NCBI GenBank assembly: GCA_030695565.1
Contig: JAUYRZ010000053.1
Span: 1 to 64,000, forward strand
Reading direction: 5' to 3'
Length of the DNA: 64,000 nt
From: Archangium sp.
GTDB taxonomy: Bacteria; Myxococcota; Myxococcia; Myxococcales; Myxococcaceae
Under the pieces are notes generated by a model. That model saw only the letters and a list, made by a program, of their open reading frames with translations. It did no database searches and had not been told where the DNA came from. Both the position numbers and the translations under genes were made by a program. Positions 30,602 through 40,582 of the stretch are shown here, piece by piece (position 1 is the first letter of the stretch; each line of letters begins with the position of its first letter).

Positions 30602-31297
30602 ATGACCACGCTGTTGATGTCGCTGCTCCTGACGGCCAGCCCGTGCACGCGCGTGGTGGTCACGCCGTTCGAGCCGCTCGCCACGTCCCCCGCCGCGGCG
30701 CGGGCGATCGAACAGCAGGTGCGTGAGGGCCTCGCGCTCCGGCCGGGCCTCTGCGTCGAAGAACGCAAGGTCACCATCGAGAAGCTCGCGAAGTTCGAAC
30801 GTCACCGCCTGCCTCCCTGCGGCGAGCTCGCGTGTGTGGCCGCTCAACTCGAGGCGCTCGAAGGCGACGAGCTGATCAGCGGCGTGGTGGTGGGCGCGGG
30901 CGCGAGAATGAACGTCGATCTCCTGCGCAGCACCGCCGCGCGCACCGCTCGCACCACCGCCTCCGAAGCCGAGCTCGCGGCCGCGGTGGGCGTGCTCTAC
31001 CAGTGGGGTTCGACGGAACGTGCCGGGCCGCGCCGCTGGCCTGCCCTCGTGGCCGCCTCTGCCGCGGTGGCCAGTGCGGGCGCAGGTCTCGCGCTCGGCC
31101 TCGAGTCACGGCGCCACGAGCAGGTGCTCTCCAGCGGCATGACGGGTTGCCCTGCTGGCGGCACCCGCTTCCGCGACTGCGTCGATGGCCAGGTGAAGAC
31201 CGGGCGCGACGAAGCCACCGCGGCGAACGTGTTGTTCGGCGTGGCCGGCGCCCTCGCGATCGGAGCGGTCGTGCTCTGGGTGGTCGAGCTGCCATGA
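30602..31297 (+). CDS. Membrane protein with C-terminal helices
   Basis: This 231-residue protein has a short N-terminal hydrophobic segment and a charged domain (PFEPLATSPAAARAIEQQV, ERKVTIEKLAKFERH). Near the C-terminus are two membrane helices (PALVAASAAVASAGAGLALGL interrupted here; NVLFGVAGALAIGAVVLWVV). It is arranged like the product of 36716-37696: an alpha/beta N-terminal domain of similar size and two helices at the end. In both loci the gene lies between a signalling/effector gene and a large lipoprotein gene. It overlaps the next gene by ATGA. Confidence 0.75.
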   Translation: MTTLLMSLLLTASPCTRVVVTPFEPLATSPAAARAIEQQVREGLALRPGLCVEERKVTIEKLAKFERHRLPPCGELACVAAQLEALEGDELISGVVVGAGARMNVDLLRSTAARTARTTASEAELAAAVGVLYQWGSTERAGPRRWPALVAASAAVASAGAGLALGLESRRHEQVLSSGMTGCPAGGTRFRDCVDGQVKTGRDEATAANVLFGVAGALAIGAVVLWVVELP

Positions 31298-32346
31298 GAC
31301 GCGTCGCGCTGCTGCTGCTGGCCACCGGGTGCTCGTTCACCCCCGACCTCTCGCGGTTTCCCCCCTGTGAAGCAGGCGCTTGCCCCACCGGCGCGTACTG
31401 CCTGACCGAGGCGCAACGCTGCGTGCCGGAGTGTGGCGAAGACTGTGCCGGTGAAGTCGACGCGGGAACACCCGACGCGGGCTTCGATGCCGGCTTCGAC
31501 GGGGGAGAAGACGCAGGCTTGGAAGTCGACGCAGGCCCGCTGCTCGCACTGGCCGGGCAGACCCTCGCGCCGGCGATCGAAACGAAGGCCTACTCGCACA
31601 CCTTCAGGCCCACGGGTGGAGAGGGCATGTACCTGTTCTCCATCGACGGCGGCGTGCCGGGCTTCTCCTTGAGCGTGGGAGGCGAGCTCTCCACGGGCGC
31701 GGCGCCGACCCCCGGCTCGTTTCCGTTCAGCATCACCGTGCGCGACGATCGCGATCGCGTCACCGCGCCGTTCGTCCTCGAGGTGCGCCCCTTCTTGCGG
31801 GTCGCCCACGCGCGGCTCGTCGATGGCCGTCAGGGGCAGGCCTATTCGCAGCAGCTCTCCGCGACCGGGGGCCAGCCGCCGTACACGTGGGTGGTGGACG
31901 GCGGCATGCCACCTGGAGGCGTTTCGCTCAGCGACGGTGGTTTGCTCTCGGGCGCGCCCAGCGCGAGCGGCACGGTGAGCTTCGGCGTCTCCGTCAGCGA
32001 CTCCGCCACGCCTCCGCAGCAGGCCAGCCGGATGGTGAGCGTGCAGACCAGTCCGCTCGATCTGGTCGTGATCACGGTCGCCACCAGGAGCGCCGCCGAT
32101 GGCCGCGTGGGTACGCCGTACAGCCAACCGCTCAAGGCCTACGGTGGCTCCGGCACCTACTCGTGGTCGGTGGAGACGGGGACCCCCAGCCTGCCTCCGG
32201 GCATCGCCCTGGAGAACTCACCGCCGGGCACCTGGTCGTTGAGCGGCACCCCGACGATGAAGGGCACCTCGACCTTCACCCTCGGGTGTCGAGACACCGG
32301 CGTCCTCACCTGCACCGATCAGCCGCTGAGCATCACCATCTACTGA
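31294..32346 (+). CDS. Lipoprotein with putative Ig domains
   Basis: The 350-residue protein starts MRRVALLLLATGC, a lipoprotein signal. An Asp-Ala-Gly spacer (DAGTPDAGFDAGFDGGEDAG) follows a short Cys-rich section. The remainder has three Ig-like domains with the putative-Ig signature: YSHTFRPTGGEGMYLFSI, YSQQLSATGGQPPYTWVV and YSQPLKAYGGSGTYSWSV, each followed by GLLSGAP/LSGTPT-type turns. It should be displayed on the surface or in the periplasm and may bind sugars or proteins. The start overlaps the stop of the upstream membrane protein gene. Confidence 0.85.
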   Translation: MRRVALLLLATGCSFTPDLSRFPPCEAGACPTGAYCLTEAQRCVPECGEDCAGEVDAGTPDAGFDAGFDGGEDAGLEVDAGPLLALAGQTLAPAIETKAYSHTFRPTGGEGMYLFSIDGGVPGFSLSVGGELSTGAAPTPGSFPFSITVRDDRDRVTAPFVLEVRPFLRVAHARLVDGRQGQAYSQQLSATGGQPPYTWVVDGGMPPGGVSLSDGGLLSGAPSASGTVSFGVSVSDSATPPQQASRMVSVQTSPLDLVVITVATRSAADGRVGTPYSQPLKAYGGSGTYSWSVETGTPSLPPGIALENSPPGTWSLSGTPTMKGTSTFTLGCRDTGVLTCTDQPLSITIY

Positions 32347-32475
32347 GCTGACGACTGCCAGTTGGGATTCGGCGCCTGGGGCGATCCACGCCGGGAGCGT
32401 CACGCAATACCCGGGCGACGTGGCCGAGTTGGCCTGGCTCACAGGCCGTTGAACCCCATCCCCTGGAGATCCCCC

Positions 32476-35193
32476 GTGATTGTTCGCCCGCTGACGTTTT
32501 CTGCAGTGCTCCTGGCCTTGAGCGCGTGTCCCGCTCCGGTCGTTCCCGTGGTGGACTCTGGCGTTCCAGGCGTTCCCGTGGCGGCCGTCACACCGGCTGC
32601 GATCGACTTCGATGACTCGTTCTGCGGGGCCGCGAGCACGAAAGCGCTCACCGTCACCAACTCGGGCACCGGGCCGCTCTCGGTGAGCGCCTCGACCGGC
32701 ACCTCCAGCACCTTCAGCGTCACCCCGGCCAACACCACCATCGCCGCGGGTGCGAGCGTGACGTTCACCGTCACCGCCACCGTGGCGGCCACCGCGGCAG
32801 CTGGCACCGACTACGCGGGCCTGCTCACGCTCACCACCAACGCCGCGACCGCGAAGGTCGAAGTGCCGCTCACCGCGAAGGCGAAGGGCGTGACGCTCAC
32901 CCTCACGCCGACGGTCGCTTCCTTCGGCGTGCTGCCCGTAGCCACCGTCGCCCCGGCGCTGCCGCTGACGTTGACCAACACCGGCAACGTGCCGGCCACC
33001 ATCAGCTTCACCCAGCCGGTCGACACGCAGTTCTCGCTGCAGTGGTTGGTGGGTTCTCCTTCTGGCTTCATGCTGGCGCCCGGTGCGAGCGTCACGGGCC
33101 TGCAGGCTGGGTTCACCGCCGCGCGCATCACCCCGTCTTCGGGCAGCGCAGAGATCGAGGTCTCGGAGGCGATCTGCGGCAGCTCGATCTCCGCCATCCC
33201 CATGACGGGGCAGGGCACCAACGGCAGCGTCAGCCTCTCCACCACCGACGTGTTCTTCGGCACCAACGGCCGGGTGAACTGCGGCACCACCGCGGGCAGC
33301 AAGACGCTGGTGCTCAGCAACACCGGCAACCAGGCCTTCTCGTGGACGGCGACTTTGGTGAAGGGCGCCGCTTCTCCGTTCACCTTCTCGCCGATGAGCG
33401 GCACCGTGCCCGCGAACACCGGCACCGTGACCATCACCCTCACCACCACGGGCATCCCCGCTGAAGCGCCCACCGCCGACGACGCGTTCGGCGACGTGCT
33501 CAACATCGTCACCGACGTGGCCAACGACGAGCCGCACCCGGTCAATCTGCACCAGACGGCCAATGGCGCCGTGCTCAGCTTCGCTCCCAACGCGGTCGAC
33601 TTCGGGCTGGTGCCGGTCAACACCACCACCACCGCGCCGCTTGCCGTCGTCAACGCGGGCAATACCAGCCCGATGGTGACCCTGACCTCGAGCAACGCCA
33701 AGTTCACGCTCGACCCGATGAGCCCGCTGGCCGCCGCTTCGGGCTCCAGCACGGTGCTCACCGGCACCTACGCGCCCGGCACCGCCGTGCTGCCTGAGAC
33801 CGCCGCGGTGACGCTCACCCTCGATGCCGCAGAGCCGCTCTGCGCGCCGTTGCCCGCGGCGCTCCCGCTGACCGGTCAAGGCACCAGCGGCTCGGTGAGC
33901 TTCTCGCCCGTGGCCGTCGACTTCGGCGCGGTCAACTGCGGCACCACCGCTGCGCCCCGCACCGTCACGTTCCGCAACGACGGCAACCAGGCGTACACCG
34001 TGACCCCCGTGCTGGGCCGCGACGCCGGCTCGCCTTTCGTGGTCACCATGGCGCCGGCCACGGGCGTGGTGGGGACCGACGGCGGCACGGTGGTGATCAC
34101 CGTCGCGCCCAACGGCATTCCCCAGACCTCGGCCGTCACCCCGGATCTCTACGGCGACACCCTCACCGTGAGCACGGACGTCTCGGGTGATCTGCCCCGC
34201 GCCATTCCGCTTCGGCTCACCGCGCGCGGCAGCATCTTTGCGATCTCCACCACGGCCATCAACTTCGGCTCGGTGGCGGTGGGCGCGACGGCCAGCTCGC
34301 AGTTCACCGTGAGCAACAGCGGCAACGCCGTGGGTGGCCTGGTCTTCACCCCCGGCCAGCCCAACATCTTCGGCCTGCCTTCGAACGCCCAGGTCAACCC
34401 GAACAGCTCGACGGGTCAGACGGGCACGCTCACGCCGATGGGCACGATGTCCTACAGCGACACGGCCAGCATCGCCGCGGCGCCGGGTACGGTGCTCTGC
34501 CAGCCGCTGCCTTTCACCACCATGTCGCTCGCCGGTGCAGGCTCTGCGGGCAACGTGATGGCGCTCTCCACCTCGAGCCTCACGTTCGGCAACGGCGGCA
34601 TGGTCCCCTGCGGTACGACGGCGACCGCTCGCACGGTGACGGTCACCAACAACTCGGCGCAGGCGCTCACCCTCGCGCTCGAGCTCGCGCGCGGCACGAG
34701 CTCGCCCTACAACGTGACTGGCCCCACCACGGTGGCGGCGGGTGCGACGGTGACGGTGACGGTCTCTCCCAAGATGGTGCCCGCCACGTCGTCGACCGCG
34801 CCGGATGCGTTCGGCGACACCTTGTCCATCACGGGCACGGGTGGGCCGGTCAACGAGGTGCAGATCGTCGCGTTGCACGAGACGGCTGAAGGCGCGGTGC
34901 TCACCCTGAACCCGGCGTCGTTGAGCCTGACCGACGGGCAGACCAAGAACTTCACGGTCAACAACACCGGCAACCTCAGCGCTCCGTACACCATCGCCGT
35001 CGGTGGGGCGAACCCGGGCAGCTTCGCTGTCACCCCCACCTCCGGCACCGCCGGGGCCGGCGGCAGCGTCATGGAGTCGGCCCGCTACAACAAGCCGCTG
35101 CTCAGTGGCCCCCAGTCGGCCACCGTCTCGGTCGGCACCGCCGTGGTTCGTTGCGCTCCGCTGCCCACCGCCCTCACTCTGTCGGGCAACTGA
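32476..35193 (+). CDS. Choice-of-anchor D lipoprotein, paralogue 1
   Basis: The 905-residue protein begins at GTG 32476, preceded by GGAG, and has a signal ending LLALSAC. It is made of repeated Ig-like units of about 100 residues with the motif VTNSGTGPLSVS, LSNTGNQAFSWT and VSNSGNAVGGLVF, each led by an IDFG/VDFGAVNCGTT-type strand. These are the choice-of-anchor D/ASH-like repeats. It resembles the protein at 37693-40527 along nearly its whole length, for example the shared LSTTDVFFG.NGRVNCG and NLHQTANGA segments. It is expected to be surface-exposed. Confidence 0.85.
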   Translation: MIVRPLTFSAVLLALSACPAPVVPVVDSGVPGVPVAAVTPAAIDFDDSFCGAASTKALTVTNSGTGPLSVSASTGTSSTFSVTPANTTIAAGASVTFTVTATVAATAAAGTDYAGLLTLTTNAATAKVEVPLTAKAKGVTLTLTPTVASFGVLPVATVAPALPLTLTNTGNVPATISFTQPVDTQFSLQWLVGSPSGFMLAPGASVTGLQAGFTAARITPSSGSAEIEVSEAICGSSISAIPMTGQGTNGSVSLSTTDVFFGTNGRVNCGTTAGSKTLVLSNTGNQAFSWTATLVKGAASPFTFSPMSGTVPANTGTVTITLTTTGIPAEAPTADDAFGDVLNIVTDVANDEPHPVNLHQTANGAVLSFAPNAVDFGLVPVNTTTTAPLAVVNAGNTSPMVTLTSSNAKFTLDPMSPLAAASGSSTVLTGTYAPGTAVLPETAAVTLTLDAAEPLCAPLPAALPLTGQGTSGSVSFSPVAVDFGAVNCGTTAAPRTVTFRNDGNQAYTVTPVLGRDAGSPFVVTMAPATGVVGTDGGTVVITVAPNGIPQTSAVTPDLYGDTLTVSTDVSGDLPRAIPLRLTARGSIFAISTTAINFGSVAVGATASSQFTVSNSGNAVGGLVFTPGQPNIFGLPSNAQVNPNSSTGQTGTLTPMGTMSYSDTASIAAAPGTVLCQPLPFTTMSLAGAGSAGNVMALSTSSLTFGNGGMVPCGTTATARTVTVTNNSAQALTLALELARGTSSPYNVTGPTTVAAGATVTVTVSPKMVPATSSTAPDAFGDTLSITGTGGPVNEVQIVALHETAEGAVLTLNPASLSLTDGQTKNFTVNNTGNLSAPYTIAVGGANPGSFAVTPTSGTAGAGGSVMESARYNKPLLSGPQSATVSVGTAVVRCAPLPTALTLSGN

Positions 35194-35210
35194 AGCGGGA
35201 CAGGGGTTAA

Positions 35211-36719
35211 ATGAGCGCCCGCATGTCCGACCGTGGAGAATCACAAGGCCCCCAGCAGCTCGTGGTGTTGGGGCCAGACCCTCTGGTCGGGCGTGAGGTG
35301 GGTGGCTACGTCATCGAGGTGCCGCTGGGCGAAGGCGGCATGGGCCTGGTGTACCAGGCCCGTCACCCCTTCCTCGGCCGGCGTTTCGCCATCAAGGTCT
35401 TGAGGCCGGAGCTGGCGACCGACAAGCAGCTCTCGGCCAACTTCGTGCGCGAGGCGCAGACGCTGTCGGGGCTCAAACACCCCCACATCATCGACATCGT
35501 GGGGTTCGGCCCGCTCGACGACCAGCGCCAGTTCATGGTGATGGAGTTCCTCGACGGCCGCACGCTCGAGGCCGAGCTGCACGAGTACGGAGCCTTGCCG
35601 CTGCACCGCGCGCTGTCGTTGGCAGAAGAGATCCTCGATGGCCTGGAGGCCGCGCACTCCATCGACGTGATCCACCGAGATCTCAAACCCTCCAACGTGT
35701 TCCTGGCGAAGGTGTCGGGCGGCAAGCAGGTGGTCAAGCTGCTCGACTTCGGCCTCGCCAAGCTGGCCCCGGCGGCGCTGGCCGGTGACAAGAACTCCGC
35801 GGCCTCGGCGCGTTCGGCGATCGCCGGTACGCCCGACTACATCGCCCCGGAGCAGGCGATCGGCGAGGGCGTGAGCAAGCTGAGCGACCTCTATTCTTTC
35901 GGCGTGATGTTCTACGAGGTGCTCACCGGCAAGAAGTTGTTCGCGGCCGACGAGGCGTCGCTCGACCCGATTCACGAGCTGCTGCAGCAGCACCTTCACA
36001 AACGCGCGCCTCGGCTGGGTGAAGCGTTTCCTGCCGATCTCGATCTGCTGGTCTCGGAGTTGTTGGAGAAAGATCCGAAGAACCGGCCGCAGGGCGTGCA
36101 GTACGTCAGGCAGCGCCTTCGCAGGCTCACCCGCGACATGCAGCGCGAGCTGACGCAGCAGCGCCCGAACCCGATGCTGCTTCAGACGGCGGAGATTCTC
36201 CCCAGGCTCGCCAGCCCGCCTCGCGCGATGAGGTGGCCGGTGGTGGTGGCTGCGCTCGTGCTCCTCGCTGGCGCAGCGACGGCGTGGTGGGCCGCGGGCG
36301 AACCGGAGCAGCCGGTGGTGGTTGCTGCTGCTCCTCCCGTGGTCGTTGCGCCGAAGCCTGAGGAGCTGGAGCCTCTGGCCCGGTTGCCTCCGGTTCCGAA
36401 GATTGAGGTTCCGAAGATCGAGGTTCAGAAGATCGAGGTCGAGAAGCGTGACCCTCTCCCCGAGCCTGCTCCTGCTCCGAAGAAGGTCAGTGCCGCGCTG
36501 CCGGAGTGTGAGGTGAACGATCGGTGGCGTACGGCGGTCCGCGGGCACCTTCAGGAGCTGCAGCAAAGAGCCGCCAGCAAGGGCACCGCTGCTGCGTGGA
36601 CCCGCTTCGAAGATGCCGAGGGCCCGCTGACCGCCTCCATCGCCTCTGCGGAAAGCGGTGTGGACTGCGCCGCGGTCGAGCGCCGCATTCAGCAACTCGC
36701 AAAGGAACTCGCCCGATGA
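35211..36719 (+). CDS. Membrane-spanning Ser/Thr protein kinase
   Basis: This 502-residue kinase has a cytoplasmic catalytic domain: the Gly loop GEGGMG (residues 40-45), Lys62, HRDLKPSN with Asp157, and DFG at 179-181. All key residues are present, so it should be active. One membrane helix (about 340-362) leads to a periplasmic Pro/Val-rich region with PKIEVPKIEVQKIEVEK repeats, then a small helical domain with one Cys near each end. It is the first gene of a three-gene set; its stop overlaps the following start. Ligand and substrate are unknown. Confidence 0.93.
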   Translation: MSARMSDRGESQGPQQLVVLGPDPLVGREVGGYVIEVPLGEGGMGLVYQARHPFLGRRFAIKVLRPELATDKQLSANFVREAQTLSGLKHPHIIDIVGFGPLDDQRQFMVMEFLDGRTLEAELHEYGALPLHRALSLAEEILDGLEAAHSIDVIHRDLKPSNVFLAKVSGGKQVVKLLDFGLAKLAPAALAGDKNSAASARSAIAGTPDYIAPEQAIGEGVSKLSDLYSFGVMFYEVLTGKKLFAADEASLDPIHELLQQHLHKRAPRLGEAFPADLDLLVSELLEKDPKNRPQGVQYVRQRLRRLTRDMQRELTQQRPNPMLLQTAEILPRLASPPRAMRWPVVVAALVLLAGAATAWWAAGEPEQPVVVAAAPPVVVAPKPEELEPLARLPPVPKIEVPKIEVQKIEVEKRDPLPEPAPAPKKVSAALPECEVNDRWRTAVRGHLQELQQRAASKGTAAAWTRFEDAEGPLTASIASAESGVDCAAVERRIQQLAKELAR

Positions 36720-37696
36720 AGACTCGCTGTCGTGAAGTGGTGGTGCTGGTGCTGGTGCTCTCGGCGTCGGCCTTCGGGCAGGGCAAGCCCACGTTGGTCG
36801 ACTTTCCGCTCGACGTGAAGGCGCCGTTGCCTGCGGCGCAGCAGACCGAGCTGCAGAACGATTTCCGCATGCTGCTGGCCAGGAACCCCGCGGTGCTGCT
36901 GTCGACGAAGAGCCAGTGGAAGGCCGCGCTCGCTGCACACAAGCGGCAAGACTGCGACGTGCGCGATGAGTGCTTGCAGCAGCTGGCCACCACGGCCGGC
37001 ACGCTTTACGCGGTCTACGCCTCGGTGGAGCAGAACGCCGAGGGCACCGAAGTGACCGCGACCGGCCGCGTGGTGAATCAGGATCGCCTGTTGGTGCGCC
37101 CCCGGTTGTCCTTCGCGGTCTCCCGAAAGGGCAAGTTCAACGAGGCCGCGCACAGCGCCCTGGCGCAGCTGATCACCGCGCTCGAACTCGACAAGCTCTC
37201 CGCCACGCTCACGACGCCCGTGGCCCCCGTGGCCCCCGTGGCTCCCGTGGCCCCCGTGGTGGTCACCCCACCCGTCGCGAACGACGCGCCGCTCGAACGC
37301 CCGCCGGCCGAAGACATGGTGCTCATCGTGCCCGCGCTCCCGCCTGAGCAGAAGGCCGAGAGCGGCACGAACGGCGCGCGGGTCGGTGCGTGGGTGGTGG
37401 GCGGGCTGGGCATCGCGGCCGCGGGGGTCGCCGGTGGGTTCGGCATCTCCGCCATCACCGCGCGCACCACCTTGCCGCTCGATGGTCAGTTGGTCGACGC
37501 GTCGCAGGCGCGCACCCAGGCGGGCGTCAATCGCGACGCCACCATCTCGCTGATCAGCTCCATCGGCGCCGCTGCCCTGTTGGGCACGTCGGTGGTGCTC
37601 CTCATCACCTCGGCGCCGCCGGCCACGCCGGTCATCAGCCTGGTGCCTGCTCCGGGCGGAGCACAGCTGACCCTCACTGGGGAGTTTGCACCATGA
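36716..37696 (+). CDS. Membrane protein linked to the kinase
   Basis: This 326-residue protein has a signal segment (VVVLVLVLSASAFGQ), then an N-terminal domain with Asp/Cys motifs (KRQDCDVRDECLQQLA). A VAPVAPVAPVAP linker follows, then two C-terminal membrane helices (GAWVVGGLGIAAAGVAGG and LISSIGAAALLGTSVVLL). The layout matches the 30602-31297 protein, so the two are probably diverged paralogues. Start and stop overlap neighbouring genes (ATGA on both sides), implying coupled translation with the kinase and the lipoprotein. Confidence 0.8.
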   Translation: MKTRCREVVVLVLVLSASAFGQGKPTLVDFPLDVKAPLPAAQQTELQNDFRMLLARNPAVLLSTKSQWKAALAAHKRQDCDVRDECLQQLATTAGTLYAVYASVEQNAEGTEVTATGRVVNQDRLLVRPRLSFAVSRKGKFNEAAHSALAQLITALELDKLSATLTTPVAPVAPVAPVAPVVVTPPVANDAPLERPPAEDMVLIVPALPPEQKAESGTNGARVGAWVVGGLGIAAAGVAGGFGISAITARTTLPLDGQLVDASQARTQAGVNRDATISLISSIGAAALLGTSVVLLITSAPPATPVISLVPAPGGAQLTLTGEFAP

Positions 37697-40527
37697 AGCG
37701 AGTCGTCTTGTTGGTGTCGATGATGGTTGCTGTGGGCTGCGAGTGCGGCCCCGCGGTCGCGTGCAGCGAAGACACCGATTGTCCGTCGTGGGGCCGCTGC
37801 GTGAAGGAGGCCGGCGCGTCGCGCGGCTCGTGCGTGCTCGCGACTGTCGCGGCCGACGCGGGTGTCGATGCAGGCACCGACGCAGGCACCGATGCAGGCG
37901 TCGATGCCGGGGCGGCGTTCGCTTCCATCTCACCCCTGAGCCTCGAGCTCGCACAGGCCGGCTGCGGCGTGGCCACCACCGACGTGGTGACCGTCTCCAA
38001 TACCGGCACCGCAGCGCTGAGCGTCAGCGCTTCCACCGGCACTTCGCCCCTCTTCAGCGTGTCGCCTTCGAGCGGCGCCGTGGCCCCGGGCCAGTCGCTC
38101 ACCTTCACGGTGTCTGCCACCGTGCCCGCCACCACGATGGCTGGGACTGAATTCCAGGGGCGCCTGACCTTCACCACCAACGACGCGATGGGCGCTCATG
38201 AACTCGCGCTGACCGCGCGTGCTTCGGGCGTCACCCTCACCCTCACGCCTTCGGTGGCGTCCTTCGGCGTGCTCCCGGTGAACACCACCGCTTCGCGTTT
38301 GCCGCTCACCCTCACCAATGCGGGCAATGTCACGGCCACCCTCACGGTGGTCGACCCGGCCGATGCTCAGTTCTCCGTGCAGTGGCCTGGCAGGCCCGCG
38401 ACCGTGACCCTCGCACCTGGCGCCAGCCTGACCGGCCTCGAGGCGGGTTTCTCCCCCACGAAGACCACGCCTTCGAGCAGCAGCGCTGAGCTCCGCGTCA
38501 CCCAGCCCCTCTGCGGCGCGTCGGTGGCGAACATTCCGATGACGGGGCAGGGCACCAACGGCGGCGTGGGGCTGTCGACCACCGACGTGTTCTTCGGCGC
38601 CAACGGCCGGGTCAACTGCGGCGCCGTGGCGGCCAGCCAGACCTTCACCCTGAGCAACACCGGCAACCAGGCCTTCGCGTGGGCCGGCACGCTCTCGAAG
38701 GGCACCAACTCGCCCTTCAGCTTCTCGCCCACCAGCGGCACGGTGCCCGCGAGCAACGGCTCGGTCGTCATCACGGTCTCGACGACGGCCATCCCCGCGC
38801 AGGCGCTCACCTCACTCGACGCGTTCGGCGACATCCTCACCATCGTCACCGACGTGGCGAACGACGTGAGTCACCCCATCAATCTCCACCAGACCGCGAA
38901 CGGAGCCATCTTGAGCTTCGCCCCCGGTACGGTGGAGTTCGGCCAGGTGCCGGTCAACAACACGGCCACGGCGCCCTTCGCGGTGATCAACGAGGGCAAC
39001 ACCAGCCCGGCCATCACCCTCACCACCGACAACGCCGCCTTCACCTTGAACCCTGCGGGCGCGTTGGTGGCGCCGGGTTCTTCCAGCACGGCGTTGACCG
39101 GCACGTTCGCGCCCGGCACCTCGGTCGCAGCGGAGTCGGCCCTGGTCGCGCTTTCACTCGATGCGGGAGAGCCGCTGTGTGCGCCGCTGCCTGCCCCGCT
39201 GACGATGACCGGGCAGGGCACCATGGGCTCGGTGAGCTACTCGCCCGTCGCGCTCGACTTCGGAGCGGTCAATTGTGGAGCGACGCCGGTGGCCAAGACG
39301 GTGACCTTCCGCAACAACGGCAACCAGGCCTACACCGTGACGCCTTCTCTGGGCCGCGACGCGGGCTCGCCGTACGTGGTCACCATGACGCCCGCCTCGG
39401 GCGTGGTCGTCACCGACGGCGGCACGCTGGTCATCACCGTGGCGCCGAACCCGATTCCTCAGACCTCGGCGGTGACCCCCAATCTCTACGGAGACACCCT
39501 CACCGTCACCACCGACGTGCAGTCCGACAGCCCGCGCAACATCCCCCTGCGGCTCACCGCGCGCGGCAGCGTGTTCGCCATCTCGTCGTCGAGCATCAAC
39601 TTCGGCTCGGTCACCGTCGGCGCCACGGCGAACGGCCAGTTCACCGTGAGCAACTCAGGCAACGCACCGGGTGCGTTGGTGTTCTCGCCCATCGCGCCTC
39701 AGGTGTTCGGCCTGCCGGCCAACGCGCTGGTGAACGCAGGCAGCTCGAGCATCGAGAGCGCTACCTTCAGCCCCGCCATGCAGACCACCTACAGCGACAT
39801 GGCCACGGTCGCGAAGACGGCTGCGACGGTGTTGTGCCAGCCGCTGCCCTTCACCTCGCTCGCGCTCGCGGGCATCGGCACGGGCGGCAATGTGGTGGCG
39901 GTCTCGGCCACCAGCCTCAACTTCGGGCTGGTGCCGTGCGGCACCACGGCGGCCGCCCGCACCGTCACGGTCACCAACAACTCGAGCAACCAGCTGGCGT
40001 TGGCCTACGCGCTCGCAGGCGGTGCGGCCTCTGCGTACCTGGTGAGTGGCCCGGCCTCGATCGCAGCGCAGACGATGGGCACGGTGACCATCACGCCCAA
40101 ACAGGTGCCTGCCACGTCATCGACCGTGGCCGATGCGTTCGCCGACACGCTGACCATCACCGCCAGTGGCGGGCCGGTCAACGAGACGCACACCGTGGCG
40201 CTGCACGAGACGGCACAGGGCGCGGTGTTGACGCTCAACCCCGGCTCGTTGAGCTTCAGCGGCAACGGCTCGAAGAACTTCACGGTGAACAACGCGGGCA
40301 ACCTGGCCGCGGCCTACACCCTGACGTTGGGCGGGACGGACCCGGAGCGTTTCTCGGTCAGCCCCACCTCGGCCACGGCGACCGGCGGCTCGAGCGTCGC
40401 CGAGGCGGTCACCTACACCCGCCCGGTGGTCTGGCTGGGGGCAACGTACACCGCGGGGGTCACGCTCAGCAGCAGCGCGGGGCTCTGCGCGCCGTTGCCC
40501 GGCACGCTCCCCTTGTCGGGGACCTGA
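37693..40527 (+). CDS. Choice-of-anchor D lipoprotein, paralogue 2
   Basis: The 944-residue protein starts MKRVVLLVSMMVAVGC, with a Cys-rich head (CSEDTDCPSWGRCVKE) and a DAGVDAGTDAG spacer. The rest is choice-of-anchor D repeats like those of 32476-35193, with shared segments such as TDVFFGANGRVNCG, FRNNGNQAYTVTPSLGRDAG and SGGPVNETHTVALHETA. It is the third gene of the kinase set. The long array of Ig-like repeats suggests a stalk or a surface ligand-binding layer; the function is inference. Confidence 0.85.
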   Translation: MKRVVLLVSMMVAVGCECGPAVACSEDTDCPSWGRCVKEAGASRGSCVLATVAADAGVDAGTDAGTDAGVDAGAAFASISPLSLELAQAGCGVATTDVVTVSNTGTAALSVSASTGTSPLFSVSPSSGAVAPGQSLTFTVSATVPATTMAGTEFQGRLTFTTNDAMGAHELALTARASGVTLTLTPSVASFGVLPVNTTASRLPLTLTNAGNVTATLTVVDPADAQFSVQWPGRPATVTLAPGASLTGLEAGFSPTKTTPSSSSAELRVTQPLCGASVANIPMTGQGTNGGVGLSTTDVFFGANGRVNCGAVAASQTFTLSNTGNQAFAWAGTLSKGTNSPFSFSPTSGTVPASNGSVVITVSTTAIPAQALTSLDAFGDILTIVTDVANDVSHPINLHQTANGAILSFAPGTVEFGQVPVNNTATAPFAVINEGNTSPAITLTTDNAAFTLNPAGALVAPGSSSTALTGTFAPGTSVAAESALVALSLDAGEPLCAPLPAPLTMTGQGTMGSVSYSPVALDFGAVNCGATPVAKTVTFRNNGNQAYTVTPSLGRDAGSPYVVTMTPASGVVVTDGGTLVITVAPNPIPQTSAVTPNLYGDTLTVTTDVQSDSPRNIPLRLTARGSVFAISSSSINFGSVTVGATANGQFTVSNSGNAPGALVFSPIAPQVFGLPANALVNAGSSSIESATFSPAMQTTYSDMATVAKTAATVLCQPLPFTSLALAGIGTGGNVVAVSATSLNFGLVPCGTTAAARTVTVTNNSSNQLALAYALAGGAASAYLVSGPASIAAQTMGTVTITPKQVPATSSTVADAFADTLTITASGGPVNETHTVALHETAQGAVLTLNPGSLSFSGNGSKNFTVNNAGNLAAAYTLTLGGTDPERFSVSPTSATATGGSSVAEAVTYTRPVVWLGATYTAGVTLSSSAGLCAPLPGTLPLSGT

Positions 40528-40582
40528 GCATCCCGCGCAATTCGTTTCCGGGCGGGGCCCGTTTCGGCCTATCTCCACGTCC

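Noticed and set aside
32218-35244. 1008-residue minus-strand ORF opposite the anchor-D gene
   Set aside because: Composition is repetitive Arg/Gly/His with no domain; the opposite strand encodes a clear lipoprotein.
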